Shown piece by piece: positions 54,047-62,700 of a stretch of DNA of 64,000 bases. The translations under genes and the position numbers were made by a program. Each line of letters opens with the position of its first letter. The stretch's first letter is position 1. Under the pieces are notes generated by a model. It saw only the letters and a list, made by a program, of their open reading frames with translations. It was not told the DNA's origin and ran no database searches. Source of the DNA: Burkholderiales bacterium (GTDB taxonomy: Bacteria; Pseudomonadota; Gammaproteobacteria; Burkholderiales; WYBJ01); assembly GCA_022841915.1 (NCBI GenBank), contig JALHQN010000004.1, forward strand, positions 62,001-126,000, in the 5' to 3' direction.

Positions 54047-54970
54047 ATGTCAAATGAGTGGAACGTGTGGCTTTGGAAATGCACCAGCGCGGGCGCGAGC
54101 ATGCGCGTCCGAACATGGGCGGTTTGCGGGATGTTCCTGAGCGCTGTCGCACAGGCGCCCGGCGCGGCGGCGAGCGATTCGCCGCACGAGCATGGGTGGA
54201 TCGAGCGCAAGCCCCTGGAGAAAACGGAGCCGCATCGGCTTACGCCCGAACAATGGCTGGAGATCCGATCCGGTCCCTCGGATCTGCGTCTCATCGAGCC
54301 CGATGCGCTGGACAAGACGCTGCTCGCCGCGGTCGCCGCGCGCGACGCCGATACCGTGGCCAAGGCGCTTGCTGCGGGCGCCAATCCGAACGCGCGCGAC
54401 ATCCGCACCGATCCGCCTCTGGTCGTCGCTGCACGCGCGGGAGATGAGCGCGTGCTGCGCGTCTTGCTGCGAGGCGGCGCGCAACCCGACCTGAAGGGCG
54501 CGAGCGGATTTCGTCCGCTTGCCGTGGCCTCGCTGCGCGGTCATCTGCGCGTCGTGGATGCCTTGATTGCTGCCGGTGCCACCATCGATGCACGCAGCGA
54601 CAACGGCGCCACGGCACTGCTGACCGCGGCCGGTGCGGGACACCCGCGCATCGTTGCGCGCCTGCTGGACGCCGGCGCGGACTGGCGATTGTTCAATCGC
54701 GATGGGCTCAACGGCATCGGGGTTCCGGCGGCGGAGGGTCAGGCAGACGTGCTGGAGGTCATGCTGGATCGGGGCGCCGATCCCAACCGCCTGGACCGGG
54801 GTGGCCAGCCGCCCCTCTACTGGGCCGTGTTTCGCCGGCAACGCGATGCCGTGCGCGTGCTGCTTTCCGCGGGAGCGATCCCTGGAACGATCGCGTACGA
54901 CATCTTCGAGCTGCCCTTCAGCGACGATGAATTGCGGCCTCAGCGACAAAAAAATGCGCGGCCGCTGTAA
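54047..54970 (+). CDS. Exported ankyrin-repeat protein
   Basis: 307 residues from the ATG at 54047 (GGAG six bases upstream); an ATG 18 codons later would give a more standard signal peptide. Hydrophobic segment about residues 24-42, cleavage near AAASD. About six ankyrin repeats lie between residues 90 and 290, with ALAAGANPNARD, LLRGGAQPDLKG, LIAAGATIDARSDNGATALLTAA and MLDRGADPNRLDRGGQPPLYWAV units. Ankyrin repeats bind partner proteins; the periplasmic location suggests a scaffold. It separates the secretion operon from the PEP-CTERM block. Confidence 0.82.
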   Translation: MSNEWNVWLWKCTSAGASMRVRTWAVCGMFLSAVAQAPGAAASDSPHEHGWIERKPLEKTEPHRLTPEQWLEIRSGPSDLRLIEPDALDKTLLAAVAARDADTVAKALAAGANPNARDIRTDPPLVVAARAGDERVLRVLLRGGAQPDLKGASGFRPLAVASLRGHLRVVDALIAAGATIDARSDNGATALLTAAGAGHPRIVARLLDAGADWRLFNRDGLNGIGVPAAEGQADVLEVMLDRGADPNRLDRGGQPPLYWAVFRRQRDAVRVLLSAGAIPGTIAYDIFELPFSDDELRPQRQKNARPL

Positions 54971-54976
54971 CACACG

Positions 54977-54992
54977 TAGTCCGAACGGATCA
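54977..54992 (+). promoter_or_regulatory. Candidate operator (site 2)
   Basis: TAGTCC-GAAC-GGATCA. Left half matches the 43295 palindrome exactly; the right half is GGATCA against GGACTA. Shares CGTAGTCCGANCGG with site 3. Confidence 0.45.
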
Positions 54993-54993
54993 T

Positions 54994-55028
54994 GGCTGTC
55001 AGCCCTTTTGCTGCGCGGGCTGACAGCC
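54994..55028. repeat. Inverted repeat with near-palindromic arms
   Basis: GGCTGTCAGCCC, eleven bases, GGGCTGACAGCC: perfect twelve-base arms. Each arm's first eleven bases (GGCTG-T-CAGCC) are also nearly self-complementary. It lies 23 bases after the ankyrin gene, so it may be a terminator (no T-tract), or a pair of adjacent operators. Confidence 0.5.
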
Positions 55029-55098
55029 TGCCTACACACAAATGCGCATGGGTTGCGAGCGTTTCGGGTGCATTGCGAAAGGTCTCGCCGCAGCGACG

Positions 55099-55114
55099 TA
55101 GTCCGACCGGCGCA
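55099..55114 (+). promoter_or_regulatory. Candidate operator (site 3)
   Basis: TAGTCC-GACC-GGCGCA, exactly 122 bases after site 2. With flanks, 13 of 14 bases agree with site 2 (CGTAGTCCGANCGG). Confidence 0.45.
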
Positions 55115-55176
55115 TTCTCCGAATCCGGGTGGCTGGCTAATCTTCATGCGCCGCCAAGCTTGCACAAGCACAAGCC

Positions 55177-55192
55177 CATGCCGATTGGACTA
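55177..55192 (-). promoter_or_regulatory. Candidate operator (site 4)
   Basis: On the minus strand: TAGTCC-AATC-GGCATG. It keeps the TAGTCC-N4-GG core in reverse orientation, about 150 bases before the PEP-CTERM start. Confidence 0.4.
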
Positions 55193-55341
55193 TGACTAAT
55201 GAATAGGCATCGGCTATGGCTGTCACGCTGCGAGCCTACATTCGCCACTGGCAGCGACGGGGCGAGGATTGCGACCGATCGAGCGTGCTCATCCCCCGAA
55301 TACCCGTACTCGAACCGCACCGAAAGCAGACAGGAGAACAC

Positions 55342-56172
55342 ATGAAACGTACGACGAAAGCCTTGTGCACCGCGCTGGTCGCCTTGATGGCGGGCCCGGC
55401 AGCCGCCACCATCGCCGGTCCTGACACCGGAAACGGAGAACTCTTCTTCACCATCATCGACCGGGACATGGTCGGCACCGATGGACGTTCGTATACCCGC
55501 GATCTCGGCATTCGCATGAACGACTTTCTGCCTTCCCCGGCAGGCACGGGCGTGACGGCCCTGGGCTACACCCTGTCATTCGCACCCGATCCCTTGCTCG
55601 TGACCTTCCTGAGCGAGGTGGCAAGTGACGAGCGGCGCGCCAACCTGGTTTGGAACATCGGCGCCATGGACAACATCCAGCAGAACCGTTACCTGACGAC
55701 TGCGAAGAACATCGCCGTTGCCGACGTTCCCCAAAACCAGGCGCTGCGCCGCTTCGACGACAACACGTCTAGCTTCCTGTCGAATGTGAATCCACGCGGC
55801 ACGCATCCGGGCGGTGATGCGGTCAATGGTTCCTCGGTCGCCAGCCAAGCCGATGGTCCCGCTTACGGCGGATCGGCCAACTGGGGCGGTAACTGGGCTG
55901 GCGCGGCGTTATTCGACAACACTGCGATGATCGGCGAATCGATGAACTTCTACCTGCTCGCCAACACGACCAACAGTGGCCAGCCGACCGTCTTTGCGAA
56001 CTTGGTTCCGTATAAGAACGACATCGGCAATGCAACCTGGACCCTCGCTCAGGACGGCGCGCTGACCTTCACGGCCCCTGTTCCGGAGCCAGGCGAGTGG
56101 GCGCTGATGTTGTCGGGGCTCGCCCTCGTGGGCTGGGCCGCACGCCGCCGCAAGCTGAACAGCGCAGCCTAA
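55342..56172 (+). CDS. PEP-CTERM protein
   Basis: 276 residues from the ATG at 55342, with AGGAG upstream. Signal peptide with cleavage near AAAT. The body is beta-rich and Asn/Gly-rich (GPAYGGSANWGGNWAGAALF near residues 170-190) with no domain I can name. The C-terminus PVPEPGEWALMLSGLALVG followed by RRRK is a typical PEP-CTERM signal for exosortase. It precedes the Cys-rich secreted protein by 98 bases and probably belongs to the same regulated block. Confidence 0.87.
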   Translation: MKRTTKALCTALVALMAGPAAATIAGPDTGNGELFFTIIDRDMVGTDGRSYTRDLGIRMNDFLPSPAGTGVTALGYTLSFAPDPLLVTFLSEVASDERRANLVWNIGAMDNIQQNRYLTTAKNIAVADVPQNQALRRFDDNTSSFLSNVNPRGTHPGGDAVNGSSVASQADGPAYGGSANWGGNWAGAALFDNTAMIGESMNFYLLANTTNSGQPTVFANLVPYKNDIGNATWTLAQDGALTFTAPVPEPGEWALMLSGLALVGWAARRRKLNSAA

Positions 56173-56270
56173 GCATCGACTGACGTTCCTGCAATACCTT
56201 GGAGTGGCGCGCAAGCGCCGCTCCGGGGAGAGTTCACCCTAAATTCGGCCACACCCCTCAGGAGATTCCC

Positions 56271-57884
56271 ATGCAACTGAAGAAAAGCACCCTCGCCTGC
56301 GCGCTGGCGCTCGCCGCGGCCCCGATGCTGTTCAACGCCACAGGCGCCCTCGCTCAAACCTCGTCCGCAGGGCAGCCTTGCACCGCCGCACCCGCCTTCG
56401 GCGCCTTCGACTTCTCGGACACGATAACGGTCTATCTTTCTGGTGCGACGGCACCCAGTGGGAACCTGTCCAACCAGCTCAAAGCCATGTTCACTAAAGC
56501 GGGCGACAACGCGCAGTGCCATACCTATCACGATGACGCTGGCAACCCGAACCAGACAACGCCCGCCCAGCTTGGCCGTCTCTACTACGCGCATCTCGGC
56601 CGGATGCGCTCAGATGCCGACATTCCTGCCTCGCTGCACGGACGCAAAGTTCTGTTCATCAAGCGAGAGGAAGGCGGCTCCGTCTGGGGTGTCAATCCCG
56701 TCGCGCGTGCACCCCGCATGCGTACCCTCGCCGTCGACAGCACCAACTGCAATGCCACGGTCAACGGTGTCTGGCGCTGCAGCATCGCCGGTATCGACCC
56801 GGGGTTCCCGGGCGCCGATACGCCGGCCAACAATGGTCGCGTGTCGGACTTCGGCGTGTCGGATGTCGAGCCCGCGATGTTCAAGGCACCGTTCAACGTC
56901 GAACTCGGACAGGATGCACTGAGCGCCACCGAACTGAGCCGCATGATTTCCACCGCGAGCACGTCGCTCATGATGGGTATCGTCACCACCAACGCCGTGC
57001 CGACTACGACGACGATCACGCGTGCGCAGTATGCGAACATGCTGATGGGCAACTTGCGGGACTGGAGCGTGGTCGACGCCTCGATCCCGGATGACGGCAA
57101 ACGCAACGTGATCGTCTGCCGGCGTGTCCAGGGCTCGGGCACGCAGACGAGCTACAACTGGTACTTCAACAACTTCCCTTGTCAGCAGGCCGTCGCCGGT
57201 ACCGTCGCTCCGGCCCGAATGATCGCCGACAGCGATCCGCAGCCGACGGGCACCGGCACTCAGCAAGATCCCATTACTTTCGACGCGTCCCAGGGCTATA
57301 CGGTGATCGAGAACTCCGGCTCAGGCGACGTCCGCAACTGCTTGCGGTTGGCCAACAATGGCGGCGATCACACCTTCGTCGGCGACGACAAGAAATTTTA
57401 TAAGGTTCAGTTCGGCAGTGGCGGTTATCGTGCGATCGGCGTGCTATCCCTGGACAGCCGAAATTCTGCAACCCCGAACCAGAACGGTTGGTACTTCCGT
57501 CCACTCGACGGCGCGGGCATGTACAACGTGAACGCGCAGGAATGCGCCTCGGGTACTTGCACAGGCATCGTGCCGAGCAAGCAGAACCTGCTGCAGGGCA
57601 GCTACGACTTCGCGGTCGAAGTCACATTCCAGCGCCGCAACACGACGGTCAACAACGCTCAGGGCGACAACACGCCGCCGGTCCAGGGCGAACGACTGAC
57701 GCTGATCAACGAACTCGTTCGCCGCGTTAGTGCGCCTGGACTGACCGATAACTCGAACGCCTCGTTGCCCAATCTGTTCGCGCCCACGTTCGATGGCAAC
57801 GGCAACATCACCAACAGCGTTGCCCGGGCGATGCGCGGTTTCCCGACTGCCAATACCTGCGCGCCCTTGCAGTACCTCTACTGA
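56271..57884 (+). CDS. Cys-rich secreted protein, periplasmic binding-protein-like
   Basis: 537 residues, with AGGAGA before the ATG. A signal peptide ends near ALAQ. The mature part begins with TITVYLSGATAPSGNLSNQL and contains VDSTNCNATVNG, FGVSDVEPAMFKAP and CRRVQGSGTQTSYNWYF, the pattern of PstS-like substrate-binding folds used by some secreted phosphate-binding-like proteins. Ten cysteines in the mature chain suggest disulfides outside the cytoplasm. No ABC transporter genes are near. Being between a PEP-CTERM gene and a two-partner secretion pair, and downstream of the secretin operon, it is a candidate substrate of that machine. Function unknown. Confidence 0.7.
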   Translation: MQLKKSTLACALALAAAPMLFNATGALAQTSSAGQPCTAAPAFGAFDFSDTITVYLSGATAPSGNLSNQLKAMFTKAGDNAQCHTYHDDAGNPNQTTPAQLGRLYYAHLGRMRSDADIPASLHGRKVLFIKREEGGSVWGVNPVARAPRMRTLAVDSTNCNATVNGVWRCSIAGIDPGFPGADTPANNGRVSDFGVSDVEPAMFKAPFNVELGQDALSATELSRMISTASTSLMMGIVTTNAVPTTTTITRAQYANMLMGNLRDWSVVDASIPDDGKRNVIVCRRVQGSGTQTSYNWYFNNFPCQQAVAGTVAPARMIADSDPQPTGTGTQQDPITFDASQGYTVIENSGSGDVRNCLRLANNGGDHTFVGDDKKFYKVQFGSGGYRAIGVLSLDSRNSATPNQNGWYFRPLDGAGMYNVNAQECASGTCTGIVPSKQNLLQGSYDFAVEVTFQRRNTTVNNAQGDNTPPVQGERLTLINELVRRVSAPGLTDNSNASLPNLFAPTFDGNGNITNSVARAMRGFPTANTCAPLQYLY

Positions 57885-57886
57885 TG

Positions 57887-57975
57887 CGATGCATGGCAAA
57901 GCCATGCATCGACGCCGTCCGACCCTCGCGGTCGGGCGGACGCCGCACCGACCCCGCGGATGGCTTCGCGGGGTC
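57887..57975 (+). terminator. Three consecutive hairpins after the Cys-rich protein gene
   Basis: Stem 1: CGATGCATGGC-AAA-GCCATGCATCG (57887-57911). Stem 2: CCGACC-CTCGC-GGTCGG with outer partial pairing (about 57917-57941). Stem 3: GACCCCGCG-GATGGCTT-CGCGGGGTC (57950-57975), followed by TTCCTCATTT, an intrinsic terminator form. Together they probably end or process the upstream transcript and insulate the tps genes. Confidence 0.65.
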
Positions 57976-58001
57976 TTCCTCATTTGCAATCGGTCGCTAG
58001 C

Positions 58002-59693
58002 GTGCCCTCGTCACCACCGCGGGACTTTCCCGCACCCCCAAGATTTCATACATCACCCCAGCTCGAGCGACTGGCTGCCTGCTCGAGTTGCGCCTTGGCT
58101 GTCGCCATATTGTTGCTCGTCGCCGTTTGGATGCTCGGTTCGTCTAGCCTCGCGCAGGCCGCCGCCGTCGAGCAAACGCCCTCGGCGCCGGCAACCCAGG
58201 ACCCGGCGTTCGACATCCTCGAGTTCGTCATCGACGGCAATCGCGTGCTCGATGCCTTGTCTATCGAACGGGCCGTCTATCCCTTCCTGGGCGAGAAGCG
58301 CCGGATCGCCGATGCCGAGTCCGCGCGCGCGGCCCTGGAGAAGGCGTACCACCAGGCCGGGTATCTCACGGTGCTGGTGAGCATTCCCGAGCAGCGGGTA
58401 GAGAACGGCATCGTGCGTCTGTCCGTGCTCGAAGGCCGAGTCGAGCGCTTGCGCATCGTCGGGTCGCGCTACTTCGATCAAGGCTACATCCGCCGTCAGG
58501 TGCCTTCGCTCGCACCCGGGGCCGTGCCGGATTTTCCGCAGGCCCAAGAGGAACTGGCGCAGGTCAGCCGCTCGCCGGATCGGCGCGTCACGCCGGTGCT
58601 GCGCCCGGGGACCGCGCCTGGAACGGTCGAAGTCGAGCTCAAGGTCGAGGATCAGCTGCCCGTGCATGGCAACGTCGAACTCACCAACCGGCGCTCGCCC
58701 AACACATCGGCATTGCGGCTCGGCATGGGGCTGCGCTACGACAACCTGTGGCAGCGCGGTCACAGCTTCGGTCTGCAGGCACAGACCGCGCCCCAGAACA
58801 CCGACGACGTGAAGGTGCTTTCCGGCACCTACCTCATGCCCGTCGGGCGCAGCGATGCGCAGCTGATGTTCTACGCGGTCGAGTCGCGCAGCGACGTTGC
58901 CACCGTGGGCAATGTGAATGTCATCGGCGATGGAACGATTCTGGGCTTGCGCTACATCCTGCCGCTCGCGAGCGGGCCGCGAGTCACGCATACGCTGAGC
59001 CTGGGCGCGGACCGCAAGGAGTTTCGCGAAAGCGTCAGCTTGCTGGGCGCCGACACGGTCAATACGCCGATCACCTATCTGCCCCTTGTCGCGCAGTACA
59101 ACGCTGCATTGGCCGGCGAGCGTCGCCGTACCCAGTTCTCCGCCGGGGCGAGCTTCGGTCCTCGGGGGTTGTTCGGCAACGACGACCGCGATTTCGCCAA
59201 CAAGCGCTTCGGCGCACTGTCGAATTTCTTCGTGCTCAAGGCGGATCTGGGGCACGAGCGCTGGAGTGCGTCGGGTTGGGGCGTCAAAGGCCGCATCGAC
59301 GTCCAGTTCGCCAATCAGCCGTTGATCAGCAACGAACAGTACAGCGGCGGCGGGGCGGACTCCGTGCGCGGCTATCTGGAGAACGAGGCCCAGGGCGACG
59401 ATGGTCTGCGCCTGGGTGCGGAGTTGCACACGCCCTTGCTGTGGACCCTGGACGAGAAATCGGGTGCGGGCCTGGCTGCCCTCGGATTCGTCGAAGCGGC
59501 GAGCCTGCGTGTCCAGGAGCCACTGCCGGCTCAGCGTGCGAGCTTCGATCTGGCCTCGATCGGCCTGGGTCTGCGGCTGCGTGGGGTACGCGGCTGGACC
59601 GGCGCGATGGACGTCGCTTGGCCGCTACGCGAGGGGCCGCAAACGAAGTCGCGCACGGCGAAGGTGCTGCTGCGCATTGGCTACGATTTCTGA
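58002..59693 (+). CDS. Two-partner secretion outer-membrane transporter, TpsB (ShlB/FhaC family)
   Basis: 563 residues from a GTG at 58002. An ATG at 57960 is in frame but lies inside the loop of a terminator hairpin, so I judged it unlikely; the true start is uncertain by some codons. A signal-type hydrophobic stretch is followed by POTRA domains (about residues 60-210: FDILEFVIDGNRVLD, GYLTVLVSIPEQRVENGIVRLSVLEGRVERLRIVGSRYF) and a barrel with VRGYLENEAQGDDG and a final Phe (LLRIGYDF). It exports the TpsA protein encoded ten bases downstream across the outer membrane. Confidence 0.88.
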   Translation: MPSSPPRDFPAPPRFHTSPQLERLAACSSCALAVAILLLVAVWMLGSSSLAQAAAVEQTPSAPATQDPAFDILEFVIDGNRVLDALSIERAVYPFLGEKRRIADAESARAALEKAYHQAGYLTVLVSIPEQRVENGIVRLSVLEGRVERLRIVGSRYFDQGYIRRQVPSLAPGAVPDFPQAQEELAQVSRSPDRRVTPVLRPGTAPGTVEVELKVEDQLPVHGNVELTNRRSPNTSALRLGMGLRYDNLWQRGHSFGLQAQTAPQNTDDVKVLSGTYLMPVGRSDAQLMFYAVESRSDVATVGNVNVIGDGTILGLRYILPLASGPRVTHTLSLGADRKEFRESVSLLGADTVNTPITYLPLVAQYNAALAGERRRTQFSAGASFGPRGLFGNDDRDFANKRFGALSNFFVLKADLGHERWSASGWGVKGRIDVQFANQPLISNEQYSGGGADSVRGYLENEAQGDDGLRLGAELHTPLLWTLDEKSGAGLAALGFVEAASLRVQEPLPAQRASFDLASIGLGLRLRGVRGWTGAMDVAWPLREGPQTKSRTAKVLLRIGYDF

Positions 59694-59703
59694 GGGAGGC
59701 GCG

Positions 59704-62700
59704 ATGTCGATGACTCGGACTATCCGGCCGCGGCCGATCGCGTTGGCGGTCTCTGCGCTATGGGCGTCGAGAAACCCGGCGTTGCTTCTGCGTGGAGCGC
59801 TGGCGGCTGGCATGGCAGTGATGACCGGGGCAGCGCACTGCGCCTCCCCCTTGCCGGCGGGCACATTGCCGGTGCCGGCCGGCAATTTCGTCGGCAGCGG
59901 CGCGGCGACGCAAAGCGTCAGCGGAGCCAACATGACGATCAACCAGAACAGCGCGCGCACCGTGCTGAACTGGCAGAGCTTCAGCGTTGGGCCCGGGGCG
60001 AGCGTTCGCTTCAATCAGCCGAATGCGTCGGCTGCCGCGCTCAATCGCATCCACGACGCCAATCCCAGCGTCATCCAAGGCAGGCTGAGCGCGAACGGCC
60101 AGGTCTACCTCTACAACCGCAACGGCATCCTGTTCGACCGGGGCGCGCAGGTGAACGTCAACACCCTGGTGGCGACCACCCTGAACATCTCGGACGAGCT
60201 GTTCAACCGCGGACTGCTCTCGCGCGAGCGTCTCGATCAGGCGGTGTTCGCCTGGGACGGCAGCGACGCCGATTTCGGCAAGAGCTTCGTGCGGGTCGAG
60301 AACGGTGCCGACATACGCACCGAGACGAACGGACGCGTGCTGCTGTTCGCGCCGCGAGTCGAGAACAACGGCAGCATCGCGACGCCCGAGGGCCAGACGG
60401 TGCTCGCGGCCGGCGCCAAGGTGTATCTGGCGGCATCCGCGGATACGCGCTTGCGCGGCTTCCTGGTCGAGGTCGATCCGGCCGGCGACGGCAGCGGCGG
60501 AAAAGCCAGCAACGAGAGTCTCGGCCGAATCGTTGCCGAACGCGGGAACGTCACGCTCGCGGGGCTCGCAGTCAATCAGTCGGGCCGTGTGACCGCGACG
60601 ACTTCGGCGAGTCTGAACGGTTCCATCGTCCTTGCCGCCCGCGACTCGGTGGCGCTGACCCAGACCGGACTGAGTGCCTCACGGGGCGGCGCTGCGGTGC
60701 TCGGTCCGGGCAGCGTCACCGAAGTCGCGCCGGACGGCACCGACAAGCGCACGATCCAGGATACGCAGGCTTTCGCCCCTTCGCGGGTGACCGTCAGCGG
60801 CGAAACCATCCACATGCAACGCGATGCACGGATCATCGCGCCGGGCGGCGAGGTCACCCTGACGGCTCAACGCTCGCTGGAGTTCCAGGCGCCGGGCGAA
60901 GCGCTGCGCGACGGCGTGCGGATCCAACTCGAGCCGGGCGCGCGCATCGATGTCGCCGGCTTGCGCGATGTCGCGGTACCGATCGAGCGCAACATCATCG
61001 AGATCGACCTGCGCGGCAACGAACTGAAGGATGCGCCGTTGCAGCGTGACGGTCCGCTGCGCAACCAGACGGTGCGGATCGACCTGCGCACCGGCACCCC
61101 CCTGACCGACGTTTCGGGGCTCGCGCAGCAGCTCGCGCGCACGACCGAGGAGCGCATGACCCCAGGTGGCACGGTGTCGCTGCGCTCGGAGGGCGACATC
61201 GTCTTGCGCCAGGGCAGCGCGATCGACGTGTCGGGCGGTGGGATCCGCTATGCCGACGGCTATCTGGCGACCTCCAAGCTCTACACCACCGATAACCGCG
61301 TGGTCGATATCGGCAGCGCGCTGCCCGAGTGGAGCTATCTGGGCATCGCCGACGAGTTCGTGGTGCGCAACGACAAGTTCGGGGTCGCCGAGCGGCAGGC
61401 GGTCCTCGGCCGTGGCGAACTCGTGCCCGGCTACATCGAGGGGCGCGACGCGGGCTCGATCACGCTCAACGCGCATCGGGTGGTGGCCGATGCCGAGTTC
61501 AAGGCGAGTAGCGTGGCCGGTCCGCTGCAACGCGACCGGTCGACGCGGCCGCTCGGCGGATTGCTGATCTTCGGCGATCCGGGCGAGCAGCCGAGCCCGG
61601 CCGATTATCGCCTCGCCAGCGTCCGGTTCGTCGGCCGACGGGAGTTTCTGCCGGGCGATCTGGCGCTCACGGATCGCATCCCCGAACCGTGGAGCGAGCT
61701 GCTCTCGTTGCCGACCGAAGTCGTCGGCGCGGCGGGATTCAGCCGTCTTGCGGTCTATGCCAACGGCAGCATCGAGCTGCCGCAAGGCGAGGCGTTGCTG
61801 CTGGACCCGTGGGGGTCGGTTCAGTTCAATGCGCGCAGCATCGACATCGACGGCACGATCGCCACGCCCGGGGGCACGATCACTGCCCGCACCCGCTTGA
61901 CGAGCGGGCGCGACGGCGGCGGCCTGCAAGCCTCCGACTATGTCCTGCGGCTGGGATCGACGGGTGTTCTTTCCACAGCGGGGCAATGGGTGAACGACTC
62001 TCCGCGGGCGCAAGCAGCGTCCGCGCTCGGTCCGGTGCCGACCCGAGGGGGCAGCGTGACGCTTTCGTCGCTGTCCGACCTGCGGCTCGAGGCAGGCAGT
62101 CTCGTGGATGTTTCTGGAGGCGCCTACGTTTCGCCGTCGGAGCGCATCGCTTTCGGCAATGCCGGAAGCATAGCGCTGAGCACGGGGCGCTTCGGACTGA
62201 ACGACACTGAGCTGCAGCGCTCGGTGCTGGGTCTCGAGGGCGAACTGCGCGGCCTCGCCGGCGCCGGGGGCGGGACCCTGACGCTGGCGTCTTCGAGCGT
62301 GCGAATCGGCGGCGAGGCGCGGCCTTCGCTGCCGGAGGAATTGCACCTCGTGCCCGCAGCGTTCAACGTCGGCGGCTTTGCCAAGATCGCCATCGAAGGG
62401 CGGGATGGTGTGACCATCGAGCCGGGCACCACGATACGGTTGCTCGCGCAGAACTGGGTGCTCGACGGCAGTTTTGCCGTGAATCGGTCGGGCACACCCA
62501 TGGCGGCGCTCGCTCGGCGGGAGTACATCGAAGACCCGCGCGGCACCGCGACCGAGCTGGTGCTGGGCACCGGCAGCCGCCTTCACGGCGATCTGGTCGT
62601 GGGCGAAGGCGCCCAGCTCATCGTCGATACGCGCGGCAGGATAGGGCTCACGTCGGCGCGTCAGTTGACGATCGACGGCACGCTGAACGCCCCCGCCGGG

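Larger units (their letters stand above)
54971..55341. other. Repeat-rich control region upstream of the PEP-CTERM gene
   Basis: 371 bases without a supported gene. It contains three TAGTCC-N4-GG sites (54977, 55099 and, on the minus strand, 55192), a 12-base-arm inverted repeat (54994-55028), and two copies of ATGGCTGTCA (54992 and 55216). This density of repeats is unusual for the window and suggests a complex promoter. Confidence 0.55.

Noticed and set aside
60679-62586. Minus-strand open frame of more than 600 codons opposite tpsA
   Set aside because: Low-complexity antisense frame; the plus strand continues the haemagglutinin without a break.
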